Source: Paenibacillus sp. FSL R5-0490 (GTDB lineage Bacteria > Bacillota > Bacilli > Bacillales > Cytobacillaceae). Taken from it: 64,000 bases of DNA. The notes beneath the pieces were generated by a model. That model made no database searches, was not told where the DNA came from, and saw only the letters and a list, made by a program, of their open reading frames with translations. Both the position numbers and the translations under genes were made by a program. Shown one piece after another: positions 33,337 to 41,900 of this stretch (its first letter is position 1; the number at the start of each line of letters is the position of its first letter). The stretch covers positions 328,808 to 392,807 of the forward strand of contig NZ_MRTQ01000001.1 in assembly GCF_001956215.1 (NCBI RefSeq), written 5' to 3'.

Positions 33337-34620
33337 ATGAAAAACAGGGGCAATCCATGGGCTTTATTGCCACTAGCCGCTTTCCTGCTTATTTTTATTG
33401 GCAGCGGCATAGCAACGGGTGATTTTAACAGCATACCAATTATTGTCATTGTATCCGCAGCAGCCGGAATTGCGCTGGCAATGAACAGAAAAAAGCCATT
33501 CATGGAAAAAGTAGAGATATTCACAAAAGGGGCCGGACATCCTGATATTATATTAATGGCCATCATTTTTATCCTGGCAGGGGCTTTTTCTGGTACGGCT
33601 AAAGGAATGGGGGCGGTTGATTCGACTGTGAACCTTGCACTCTCTTTTATCCCGCCGAATCTGCTAATGGTCGGAATTTTTATCATTGCATGCTTTATTT
33701 CATTATCGATGGGAACATCCATGGGGACAGTTGTCGCTCTTGCTCCAATTGGTGTAGCCATTTCAGCAGAGACAGATATTTCAGTAGCATTAGCCATGGC
33801 AGCAATAATTGGCGGTGCAATGTTTGGCGATAATCTTTCTGTCATTTCTGATACAACGATTGCAGCGGTCAGGACTCAGGGAACGAGAATGACCGACAAA
33901 TTCCGTGTGAATTTTTTAATCGTACTGCCTGCTGCCGTTCTTACTGCTGTGACTCTTGCGATTTTAACAGCAGGTCAGGAAAGCGTCGTGACTAGCGGAG
34001 ATTTCAGCTTCTTAAAAGTAGTCCCTTATCTTGGCGTATTGGCTGCAGCTTTGTTTGGCATGAATGTTATTCTTGTGCTAAGCGGGGGAATCCTTCTTTC
34101 AGGCCTGATTGGAATTGCTGACGGCAGCTATACGTTTGTTTCATTCCTGCAGATGATTGCTGAGGGAATGGCCGGTATGCAGACCCTTGCGATTATTGCC
34201 ATCCTCATTGGCGGATTGGTGGAGATCATCCGGGTTAATGGAGGAATAGATTACTTGCTTCACATGGCTACCAGCAAAATAAAATCCCGCAGGGGAGCTG
34301 AATTTGGTATTGCGTCACTTGTCTCTCTGACAAATCTATCTACAGCCAATAATACTATTGCCATTATTATTGCAGGGCCGCTTGCTAAAAAAATTGCAGA
34401 TCAATATGAGATTGACCCGCGTAAATCAGCAAGTATACTTGATATATTTGCCTGCTTTGTACAAGGGACTATCCCATATGGAGCACAGATGCTAGCTGCT
34501 TCGGGGCTCGCTGCCATTTCGCCGGTGAGCATCATGGCATATTCCATTTATCCAATATTAATTGGCATTTGCGGTATTATTGCCATTCTGATCAACTTTC
34601 CTAAGTTAAAAAAGCAATAA
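33337..34620 (+). CDS. NhaC-family transporter under SAM riboswitch (probable methionine transporter, MetT-like)
   Basis: 427 aa from ATG 33337 (AAAGGAG seven bases upstream; the frame is open further up through the riboswitch but that is not coding). About 11 membrane segments with the NhaC-type segments IILAGAFSGTAKGMGAVDST, SLSMGTSMGTVVALAPI and GAMFGDNLSVISDTTIAAV, and repeated late motifs LTNLSTANNTIAIIIAG and FVQGTIPYGAQ. By fold it belongs to the Na+/H+ antiporter NhaC family, but the S-box control matches the MetT group predicted by comparative genomics to import methionine. Methionine or a related sulfur compound is therefore the best substrate guess. Confidence 0.85.
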   Translation: MKNRGNPWALLPLAAFLLIFIGSGIATGDFNSIPIIVIVSAAAGIALAMNRKKPFMEKVEIFTKGAGHPDIILMAIIFILAGAFSGTAKGMGAVDSTVNLALSFIPPNLLMVGIFIIACFISLSMGTSMGTVVALAPIGVAISAETDISVALAMAAIIGGAMFGDNLSVISDTTIAAVRTQGTRMTDKFRVNFLIVLPAAVLTAVTLAILTAGQESVVTSGDFSFLKVVPYLGVLAAALFGMNVILVLSGGILLSGLIGIADGSYTFVSFLQMIAEGMAGMQTLAIIAILIGGLVEIIRVNGGIDYLLHMATSKIKSRRGAEFGIASLVSLTNLSTANNTIAIIIAGPLAKKIADQYEIDPRKSASILDIFACFVQGTIPYGAQMLAASGLAAISPVSIMAYSIYPILIGICGIIAILINFPKLKKQ

Positions 34621-34625
34621 ATGAG

Positions 34626-34648
34626 AGAGCCTGCTGGGCTCTTTTTTC
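34626..34648 (+). terminator. Rho-independent terminator
   Basis: AGAGCC/GGCTCT with five-base loop followed by TTTTTTC. Confidence 0.8.
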
Positions 34649-34683
34649 TTTGAACAATGCTGTGTTTTAAAAATAATTGATGA

Positions 34684-34704
34684 TATAATTAGAACGAATG
34701 TTCT
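34684..34704 (+). promoter_or_regulatory. Promoter -10 and LexA box upstream of sbcDC
   Basis: TATAAT at 34684-34689 is followed by AGAACGAATGTTCT (34691-34704), matching the Gram-positive LexA/DinR operator core GAACNNNNGTTC. The box covers the transcription start, so sbcDC is likely part of the SOS response. Confidence 0.65.
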
Positions 34705-34796
34705 GTAAAATATTGCTGAGCCTCTGCCGTTTTTTGATTTGGTATAATGGTAATATTGCAGAAAGAATCTGTGGCAAGGAAAAGAGGGTGTAAGAT

Positions 34797-35942
34797 ATGA
34801 AATTTATCCATACAGCTGATTGGCATTTGGGCAAGCTGGTCCATGGTGTATATATGACCGAAGATCAGCGCCATTTTTTGAATCAATTTATTGATGTGGT
34901 AGAAGAAGAAAAGCCGGATGCAGTCGTCATTGCAGGAGACTTATATGACCGGTCCGTACCTCCTACTGATGCTGTAGAATTGCTGAATGAAATTCTTTTT
35001 AAAATAAATGTAGAGCTTAATACACCTGTGGTTGCCATCGGAGGAAACCATGATAGTGCAGAAAGGCTGTCATTTGGAAGCTCCTGGTACAAACAAAGCA
35101 AGTTCTACTTGTCTGGAAAACTGGCAAATGATTTTAAGCCCATACATATTAATGGTGTGAACTTTTATCTGGTTCCGTATGCTGAACCAGGAATGGTCAG
35201 GCATTTGCTTGATGATGACCGTGTACACTCACATGATGATGCAATGAAGGCAATTGTGAGCAGAATTGAAAAGCACCTGAATCCAAATGAGCCGAACGTT
35301 CTTGTCGGACATGCTTTTGTCCTGGGCGGTTCTACCAGTGATTCGGAGAGGACCCTTTCAGTCGGCGGGTCAGGCTGTGTCCATTCAAGCTGCTTTGATC
35401 CATTCTCTTATACAGCACTCGGGCATTTGCATAGTCCTGATGCCATAAAGCATGACAAGATTCGATATTCTGGCTCCCTATTAAAATATTCTTTTTCAGA
35501 GGCCAAACAGGAAAAATCGATCTCTATTATAGAAATGAAGGAAAATGGCGAATTTGATTTACGAACCCGTTCACTGAAGCCCAAAAAAGACTTGAGAGAA
35601 ATCGAAGGGCATTTAGATCAATTGATGGATCCAGCCTTCTATGAAAAACAGAATCTTGATGACTATCTGAAAATCACCCTTTTTGATGAAGGCGCATTGC
35701 TTGATCCAATTAATAAGCTGAGACAGGTCTACCCCAATGTTCTTCACCTGGAAAGAAGAATAGCCGTTACAGATATGAAGAAAAAAAGCTCCTTCCTATC
35801 GATGAAGGAAGAGAAAAAGTCGGAGCTTGATCTGTTTAAACAATTCTATGAACAAATGACCACTTCTGAGTTTACAGAAGATAAACAGCAGGTAATGACT
35901 GATGTGATCGAAAAAGTGCTTAGGGAGGAGGCTCTGAAATGA
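34797..35942 (+). CDS. sbcD: Exonuclease subunit SbcD
   Basis: 381 aa. Calcineurin-like phosphoesterase motifs in order: IHTADWHLGK (motif I), VIAGDLYDRSVPP (II), AIGGNHDSAERLSFG (III), GHAFVLGG and ALGHLHSPDAI (IV-V). It is the Mre11-like nuclease partner of SbcC, cutting hairpins and processing DNA ends. GAGGGTG precedes the ATG. Its stop overlaps the sbcC start (ATGA). Upstream LexA-type box. Confidence 0.97.
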   Translation: MKFIHTADWHLGKLVHGVYMTEDQRHFLNQFIDVVEEEKPDAVVIAGDLYDRSVPPTDAVELLNEILFKINVELNTPVVAIGGNHDSAERLSFGSSWYKQSKFYLSGKLANDFKPIHINGVNFYLVPYAEPGMVRHLLDDDRVHSHDDAMKAIVSRIEKHLNPNEPNVLVGHAFVLGGSTSDSERTLSVGGSGCVHSSCFDPFSYTALGHLHSPDAIKHDKIRYSGSLLKYSFSEAKQEKSISIIEMKENGEFDLRTRSLKPKKDLREIEGHLDQLMDPAFYEKQNLDDYLKITLFDEGALLDPINKLRQVYPNVLHLERRIAVTDMKKKSSFLSMKEEKKSELDLFKQFYEQMTTSEFTEDKQQVMTDVIEKVLREEALK

Positions 35943-38900
35943 AGCCATTAAAATTAACGATGCAGGCGTTCGGCCCCTATGCAGACAGTGAAAACATCGA
36001 TTTTACCGAACTTGGAAATCGAACCATGTTTGTCATCTCCGGAAAGACGGGTTCAGGCAAAACCACAATTTTTGACGGCATCAGCTATGCCATTTATGGA
36101 AAGGCAAGCGGAGAGGATCGGAATGGCCCCGAACTTCGGAGCCAGTTTGCCAAAAATAATACACTAACCGAGGTTTCTCTCGAATTCATTTTAAGAAATA
36201 AAAGGTATCATATTATAAGATCTCCTCAGCAGGAAAAGAAAAAAGAGCGGGGCGATGGGACAACAACAGTGAGTGCAAAAGCAGAACTGTATATATATGA
36301 TGAAAATGGAGAGCAAAAGCTCCTGGCTTCAAATGTCAGGGATGTTGATGAAAAGATAAAAGAAATTATGATCATTGACAGCAATCAGTTCAGGCAAATT
36401 CTGATGATTCCCCAGGGAGAGTTCCGAAAGCTCCTGACTTCTGAAAGTAAGGATAAGGAAATCATTCTGCAGCGGTTATTTCATACTCAAATATACAAGC
36501 GCATCGAAGAAAAACTTAAAGAAGATGCAACTGAATTAAAAAGAACGGTAGAAGAACAAATTAAATTGAGAGATCAGTATTTTAATCATGTGCAGGCTGT
36601 TTACAGCGGGGAGCTGAAATCATACCTCGAAGCAGGAAGTGTCAATGACACACTGCTCATGCCGCTTCTTACAGAGGAAATTAAGGAGATGGCAGAAGGT
36701 CTTGCCGAGCTGACAGAAGCTGGCAGGAAAAAGAAGGAAAAGAGAGATCATCTTCAGCAAAAGCTCTATGAAGCTGAAATGGTGCTTAAACAGCTGAAGA
36801 CGAAAGAAGAGCTTAAGCAACGGAAAGAAGAGCTTGAAGAACTGAAAGACCAATATACTGTCAATGAGAATGCCATTGCTCTCGCCCAGAAAGCAGCCCT
36901 GCTTAGTCAGCAGGAGCAGCTCTGTCATGAACTGAAGAAGGATCTGGATGCGGCACATGCCGATATTGAGGAACTTCAGAAAAAAATAGGCACTCTTGAA
37001 TCTCTGCTAAAAGAAAAGCTGGAAAAATGGGAGTCTGAAAAGAACCGGGAGGAAGAAAGAAAACAAGCTGCCGAACAGGTTAATCACCTGCAAAGTATGA
37101 AAGAAGATATTCTCTCGTATGCAAAAGTGGAAAAGCTTGTCCGTTCTCTTGAAAAAAATCTTGAAAACCTCAGGCTTCAAAAAAAACAGAAAGATGAAGC
37201 CCTCCTAAACGCTGATCTGCAAATAAAAACACTTGCTGCAGAAAAACAGGACATTGAAAAGAGCAGGCTCACACAGTTTGAGAATGAACGAAACCTGGAG
37301 AAACTATCAGACGAAATAGAACGGCTTCATAGATATGAAGAGCTTCATAAAGAGCATCTCTCATCACAGAATGCTTTCAGCAAGAAAAAAAGTTATTTCG
37401 AGCAGACTTCGTCCAGGCTCACTGACGCCAAAATGCTTGTAGATGAACTGGAGGGCAAATGGCTTCATGGACAGGCATCAATCTTGGCTGAAAGGCTTCA
37501 AAACGGAGAGGCATGTCCAGTCTGCGGCTCAGACCACCATCCAAACCCAGCTGTCTCTCCTCAAGATATTCCTGATGAAAAAGATCTGAAGGAAGCAAAA
37601 AAACAGGCTGCTGAAATGGAAGCAGAGAAAGCGAAAGCACAGTCTGCATTTTATGAAGCTCGGTCACAACTGAATTCCAGTGAAAGTGGATTAGCGGAAT
37701 TAACAGCCCAAATACAGAAGCACCGTCCTGATTTTAAACCTGAAAGTCTGCTTGTGCTGAAAAATACACTTGCCGATCAAAAAAAGGATTTGCTGACACT
37801 TGATGCAGAGCTGAAGAAGAAATCTTTAAGACTGGAAAACTGTACTGCAGAGTTAGAAAATTCACAGGAGATGAAAGAATCTCTGGCTGCAGAAATTGAC
37901 CTTCTGCAAAGCCAAATAAATGACGCTGCTGTTATGCATGCGGAAAAGAGAAGCAACTTAGCGAGGATGACGGACACAATTCCTGAAAACCTGCGGTCTG
38001 TTCAAGCTTACGAATCAAGTTTTAAAAGAGCGGCTGAAAAACTTGAAATTATGCAAAGGCAGCTGGAAACTGCCCAGCAGATTTATCAAGATGCAAAGTC
38101 GGTTCATATGGCAGAGCAGGCAAAGCTCGAGACACTTCAAAAGCAGGCTGTTAAAATCGAGCAAAAGCTTGCAGCAGAAAGGCGGAATTTTGTACAGCGG
38201 ATGAAGGACCAGGGTTTTGAAGTCTACGGAGAATACCGGGATGCCAAAAAATCAGAAGAACAAATCAGTCAGCTTGAAGGTGAACTTCGGGAATATCGGG
38301 AAGAAGTCCGTTCTATTAATGACAGATACGCTGAACTGGCGGGACTCTTAGAAGGGATTGAAAAACCTGACCTGGAAAGCTTGCAGCTATTATTGCAGGA
38401 AACGGATGATCAATTGAAACAGCTGCAGGAACAATATACAAATCTGTTTATGAAGAAAAAGCAAAATGAAGAGACATTGCAAAAAGTCAAAGAAATAAAT
38501 GAAAATATGAAGACCCTTGAGGAAAGGTATAAAGTAATCGGACACTTATATGAAATTTCCAAAGGGCAGAACACTTACCGTATTACTTTTGAACGTTTTG
38601 TCCTGGCGGCATTTTTAGATGATATACTGAGGGAAGCCAACGGACGCTTATCGAAGATGACCAGCGGGAGATATATGCTGCTTCGAAAAACAGACCGCTC
38701 AAAGGGCAACGCACAAAGCGGCCTGGAATTGCTTGTGTTTGATCAATACACTGGGCAGGAAAGGCATGTTAAAACTTTATCCGGCGGGGAAAGCTTTAAA
38801 GCCGCGCTTGCACTTGCTCTTGGTCTGGCAGATGTGGTGCAGCAATACGCAGGAGGCGTGTCTCTTGAGACGATGTTCATTGATGAAGGATTTGGGACAC

Positions 38901-39073
38901 TCGATCCCGAATCATTGGATCAGGCAATAGAAGCTTTGATCGAAATTCAGAGCAGCGGAAGGCTTGTAGGCATCATCTCTCATGTTCCTGAGCTGAAGGA
39001 AAGGATAGATGTGCGTCTGGAAGTTACTGCAAGCCAGTCAGGAAGCCGTACACAGTTTCAATTTTTAAATTAG
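35939..39073 (+). CDS. sbcC: Exonuclease subunit SbcC
   Basis: 1044 aa, Rad50-like. Walker A VISGKTGSGKTTIFDGISYA at about residues 32-51; Q-loop area RQILMIPQGEFRKLL; two long coiled coils (about 180-500 and 550-870) around the zinc hook CPVC at 526-529; ABC signature TLSGGESFKAAL at about 945; Walker B ETMFIDEGFGTLDPESL; D-/H-loop GIISHVPEL. ATP-driven partner of SbcD in double-strand-end and hairpin processing. Coupled to sbcD by a four-base overlap. Confidence 0.97.
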   Translation: MKPLKLTMQAFGPYADSENIDFTELGNRTMFVISGKTGSGKTTIFDGISYAIYGKASGEDRNGPELRSQFAKNNTLTEVSLEFILRNKRYHIIRSPQQEKKKERGDGTTTVSAKAELYIYDENGEQKLLASNVRDVDEKIKEIMIIDSNQFRQILMIPQGEFRKLLTSESKDKEIILQRLFHTQIYKRIEEKLKEDATELKRTVEEQIKLRDQYFNHVQAVYSGELKSYLEAGSVNDTLLMPLLTEEIKEMAEGLAELTEAGRKKKEKRDHLQQKLYEAEMVLKQLKTKEELKQRKEELEELKDQYTVNENAIALAQKAALLSQQEQLCHELKKDLDAAHADIEELQKKIGTLESLLKEKLEKWESEKNREEERKQAAEQVNHLQSMKEDILSYAKVEKLVRSLEKNLENLRLQKKQKDEALLNADLQIKTLAAEKQDIEKSRLTQFENERNLEKLSDEIERLHRYEELHKEHLSSQNAFSKKKSYFEQTSSRLTDAKMLVDELEGKWLHGQASILAERLQNGEACPVCGSDHHPNPAVSPQDIPDEKDLKEAKKQAAEMEAEKAKAQSAFYEARSQLNSSESGLAELTAQIQKHRPDFKPESLLVLKNTLADQKKDLLTLDAELKKKSLRLENCTAELENSQEMKESLAAEIDLLQSQINDAAVMHAEKRSNLARMTDTIPENLRSVQAYESSFKRAAEKLEIMQRQLETAQQIYQDAKSVHMAEQAKLETLQKQAVKIEQKLAAERRNFVQRMKDQGFEVYGEYRDAKKSEEQISQLEGELREYREEVRSINDRYAELAGLLEGIEKPDLESLQLLLQETDDQLKQLQEQYTNLFMKKKQNEETLQKVKEINENMKTLEERYKVIGHLYEISKGQNTYRITFERFVLAAFLDDILREANGRLSKMTSGRYMLLRKTDRSKGNAQSGLELLVFDQYTGQERHVKTLSGGESFKAALALALGLADVVQQYAGGVSLETMFIDEGFGTLDPESLDQAIEALIEIQSSGRLVGIISHVPELKERIDVRLEVTASQSGSRTQFQFLN

Positions 39074-39083
39074 GATTCAGAAG

Positions 39084-39110
39084 AAAAAGGATAGACCTCC
39101 TATCCTTTTT
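39084..39110 (+). terminator. Terminator of sbcDC
   Basis: AAAAAGGATAG/CTATCCTTTTT, 11-base perfect stem with five-base loop. Confidence 0.9.
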
Positions 39111-39138
39111 CCCATACTATTAAAGTTGGTGATGACTG

Positions 39139-39816
39139 TTGAGGAAGAAAGTGGTTTTATCATGGAGCGGCGGCAAAGACAGCTGTCTGGCTCTGGATGT
39201 GCTGGTAAAACAGGGGTACGAGGTTGCATGTCTTCTGACAACGGTTCCGCAGGAAATTGGCAGAACCTTTGGGCATGGGGAAAAAAAGGAATTAATCCAG
39301 CTTCAGGCTAAAAGTTTATCCATACCTGCAGAGTTTATTTATTGTACCTTTGAAGATTACTCTGAACGTTTTGTGAGTGATTTAAGAAAAATAAAAGATA
39401 CATATGGGATTACAGGCATTGCATATGGGGATCTTTACTTGGATGGACACCGTGAATGGGGAGAAAAAACAGCGGCTGAAGCAGGATTGGATGCGGTATA
39501 TCCTCTATGGATGGAGGAGAAAGATAGTCTTAAGGTTTTAAGTGCCTTTGTGGTTTCAGGCTATAAAGCCAAAGTCATACGTGTCAGGGAAGATGTGTTG
39601 GACGACTCGTGGCTCGGCAAAGAACTTGATCATGAATTTGTAAGCAGAATCGAAGCTGAACCTGTTTGTCCAATGGGTGAATCAGGTGAATATCATACAT
39701 TTGTGTATGACGGTCCTCTATTTTCTAAGAGGATTCAGCTGGACTCTCCTGAAGTGATTCAGCTTGAGACAACAAAGAAATTGGAATTTGGCGAGTTTAG
39801 GCTCGCTGAAAATTAA
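39139..39816 (+). CDS. Diphthine-ammonia-ligase-like ATP pyrophosphatase (COG2102 type)
   Basis: 225 aa starting with TTG (GGTGATG upstream). PP-loop SWSGGKDSCLALDVL at residues 8-22 binds ATP; GIAYGDLYLDGHREWGE and GYKAKVIRVR are typical of the Dph6/alpha-hydrolase group; C-terminal PMGESGEYHTFVYDGPLF is the family signature (GENGEYHTFV). In eukaryotes and archaea the family amidates diphthine; bacteria have no diphthamide, so the substrate here is unknown. Followed after 37 bases by a SET-domain gene. Confidence 0.88.
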   Translation: MRKKVVLSWSGGKDSCLALDVLVKQGYEVACLLTTVPQEIGRTFGHGEKKELIQLQAKSLSIPAEFIYCTFEDYSERFVSDLRKIKDTYGITGIAYGDLYLDGHREWGEKTAAEAGLDAVYPLWMEEKDSLKVLSAFVVSGYKAKVIRVREDVLDDSWLGKELDHEFVSRIEAEPVCPMGESGEYHTFVYDGPLFSKRIQLDSPEVIQLETTKKLEFGEFRLAEN

Positions 39817-39853
39817 TAATAAACGTCAATGACGGGAATGTGCAGGTAACGAA

Positions 39854-40228
39854 ATGATTGAAATTAAAACATCAGCAGTAAGCGATGGCGAACATAATAG
39901 AGGAGTCTTTGCTACTCGAGATATTAAGAAGGGTGAACTGATTCATGAGGCTCCGGTGCTTCCGTATCCAAATAATGAACATCAGCATATTGAAAAAACA
40001 GCTCTGGCAGACTATGCATTTGAATACGGGAAAAATCACAGTGCCCTTTTATTAGGCTATGGAATGCTTTTCAACCATTCCTACCAGCCAAATGCAGTAT
40101 ATGATATTAACTTTGACAACCATACATTTGATTTTTTCGCCTATAAAGATATTAAAGCAGGTGAAGAAGTTTTGATTAACTATAATGGGGAAGCAGAAAA
40201 TGATGACCCCCTATGGTTTAATAAATAA
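39854..40228 (+). CDS. SET-domain protein
   Basis: 124 aa consisting of little more than a SET domain: NRGVFATRDIKKGELI at the N-terminus, YGMLFNHSYQPNAVYDIN (NHSxxPN knot motif) and DIKAGEEVLINYNGE (GEE-x-NY). SET domains transfer methyl groups from SAM to lysine. It lacks pre-/post-SET zinc clusters, as do other short bacterial SET proteins; the target is unknown. GCAGGTAAC precedes the ATG. It may be cotranscribed with the preceding ATP pyrophosphatase gene (37-base gap). Confidence 0.85.
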   Translation: MIEIKTSAVSDGEHNRGVFATRDIKKGELIHEAPVLPYPNNEHQHIEKTALADYAFEYGKNHSALLLGYGMLFNHSYQPNAVYDINFDNHTFDFFAYKDIKAGEEVLINYNGEAENDDPLWFNK

Positions 40229-40293
40229 AATAAATGGAGACTGAATCCTCCTTGCACGGAGAGCAGTCTTCCCCACAGAAGGGAGAGGGTAGT

Positions 40294-41025
40294 TTGTCAG
40301 GAGTATTTTCTCATGATTATAATGCTTTCCCTTTTTTGGTTTTTTCCGCATCTCATATTGCCATGATTGTGTTATTTGCAGCAGCAGCCGCACTTTTATT
40401 TATTTTCAGAAAAGGACTTTTCCGGCTTGATCAGAAATTCAGGCTGTATATGTTTATGCTTCTTTTTACTTTGGAACTGCTTTACCATCTTTGGCTTTAT
40501 CTTGGCGGCTATTGGGAAATCTCTTTTACTCTGCCGCTGCAGCTCTGCTCCATAAGCTTAGTTCTTTGCTTGATATTATTAGCAACGAAATCCAGTGCCG
40601 TCTTCCAGTTAGTCTATTATTTAGGAGTTACTGGCGCTTTAATGGCTATCCTGACTCCAGAATTGTTTTTAGGCTTTCCCCATTTTCGTTATTTCCAATT
40701 TTTTATTACTCATAATCTGATCATTTGGACAAGTCTTTATTTTGTGTTCGTGCATCAATACAGGCCAACAGGAAAAGGCATGCTTCATTCCTTTATCTTT
40801 TTGAATATCTGCGCTGGTGCGGCATTTTTCGCTAACAAACTGACAGGAGGAAACTATATGTTCCTGTCCCGTAAGCCGGAAAATGCTTCATTATTAGATT
40901 ACTTCGGTCCTTATCCTTACTATATACTGACACTGGAGATAGCGTCAGTATTCCTGTTTTTATTGTTATTGCTTCCATTTAAAATGATTGGCAAAAATAA
41001 AGCTGGAAAGGCGGAATCTGCATGA
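40294..41025 (+). CDS. YwaF-like integral membrane protein (TIGR02206 family)
   Basis: 243 aa from a TTG at 40294 with GGAGAGGG upstream; an in-frame ATG at 40234 has no ribosome site. Seven or so membrane segments (for example FSASHIAMIVLFAAAAALLF, TLELLYHLWLYLGGYW, SLPLQLCSISLVLCLILL-like) and the family segment GFPHFRYFQFFITHNLIIW, with NYMFLSRKPENASLLDYFGP near the end. Function unknown. The leader (40235-40272) can fold GGAGACTG with CAGTCTTCC, leaving inner TCCTCC. Its stop overlaps the coaW start. Confidence 0.8.
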   Translation: MSGVFSHDYNAFPFLVFSASHIAMIVLFAAAAALLFIFRKGLFRLDQKFRLYMFMLLFTLELLYHLWLYLGGYWEISFTLPLQLCSISLVLCLILLATKSSAVFQLVYYLGVTGALMAILTPELFLGFPHFRYFQFFITHNLIIWTSLYFVFVHQYRPTGKGMLHSFIFLNICAGAAFFANKLTGGNYMFLSRKPENASLLDYFGPYPYYILTLEIASVFLFLLLLLPFKMIGKNKAGKAESA

Positions 41026-41825
41026 AACCTGCAAAAATAGGAATGGATGCCGGAGGTTCTTTGCTGAAGATGGCATTTGAAGAACAAGGACAAATCCATT
41101 ATAAGAGCTATCGGATTGATGAGCTGGATAATTCAATGAATTGGCTTAAAATGACTGCAGCTGATGCCGAAGTTGCCTTGACAGGCGGGAAGGCTGAATA
41201 CCTTAAAAAAGAATTTTTTCAAAATGCCCTGATCTTTCCTGAATTTGAGTCTTCCGGTATAGGTGCATCCTATTTGATCAAGCAAGATGGATTATCATAT
41301 GAGAATTTCATCTTAAGTATTATAGGCACAGGGACATCGATTTGCCTGAACAGCGGCGGTGAAATCTCAAGGGTTTCCGGAACCGGCATCGGCGGGGGCA
41401 CATTGATGGGACTGGGTTGTTTACTGACTGGTGAAAAGGATTTCACCAGGCTCGTTTCGCTGGCTGGCAGCGGGAAAGCAGAGAATGCAGATATAATAGT
41501 CAAGGATATTTATTCACCATTCGATTCGCCGATAGATGGAAGCCTGACTGCCAGTAATTTTGGGAAGATTAAGGATGTTGAGATAAGTAAGGATGACAAA
41601 GCCGCCAGCTTAACTAACATGATTGCGGAAACGATTGTACTCCTAAGCGCTCAGGCAGCAGTTCGGAACCAAATCGACGATATAATATATATAGGAAGCA
41701 CGCTTCGGCATAATGCCCCATTAAAGCACCTTTTAGAGAAGTATACCGCTATGGCTGGCAAAAAACCTGTTTTTATTCAAAACGGCGCATACTGTGGAGC
41801 ACTGGGTGCGCTGCTGTCATTATAA
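41022..41825 (+). CDS. coaW: Type II pantothenate kinase
   Basis: 267 aa, type II PanK length. Phosphate motif 1 IGMDAGGSLLKMAFEE, catalytic/adenine region ALTGGKAEYL, SIIGTGTSICLNSGG and VSGTGIGGGTLMGLGCLLTG (ASKHA fold), and C-terminal DDIIYIGSTLRHNAPL plus NGAYCGALGALL. Catalyses ATP-dependent phosphorylation of pantothenate, first step of CoA synthesis; type II enzymes resist CoA feedback. ATGA overlap with the membrane-protein gene indicates cotranscription. Confidence 0.93.
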   Translation: MKPAKIGMDAGGSLLKMAFEEQGQIHYKSYRIDELDNSMNWLKMTAADAEVALTGGKAEYLKKEFFQNALIFPEFESSGIGASYLIKQDGLSYENFILSIIGTGTSICLNSGGEISRVSGTGIGGGTLMGLGCLLTGEKDFTRLVSLAGSGKAENADIIVKDIYSPFDSPIDGSLTASNFGKIKDVEISKDDKAASLTNMIAETIVLLSAQAAVRNQIDDIIYIGSTLRHNAPLKHLLEKYTAMAGKKPVFIQNGAYCGALGALLSL

Positions 41826-41900
41826 ATCCAGATGATTGAAAGATTCTTTTTTTCAGTATAAAGTTGAAAAAGAACGCATTAGAAGCAGGTGGCAGATTTG

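Noticed and set aside
33267..33845. 192-aa minus-strand frame opposite the NhaC-family gene
   Set aside because: Antisense to a hydrophobic gene and to the riboswitch terminator; no start signal and composition typical of an antisense shadow.
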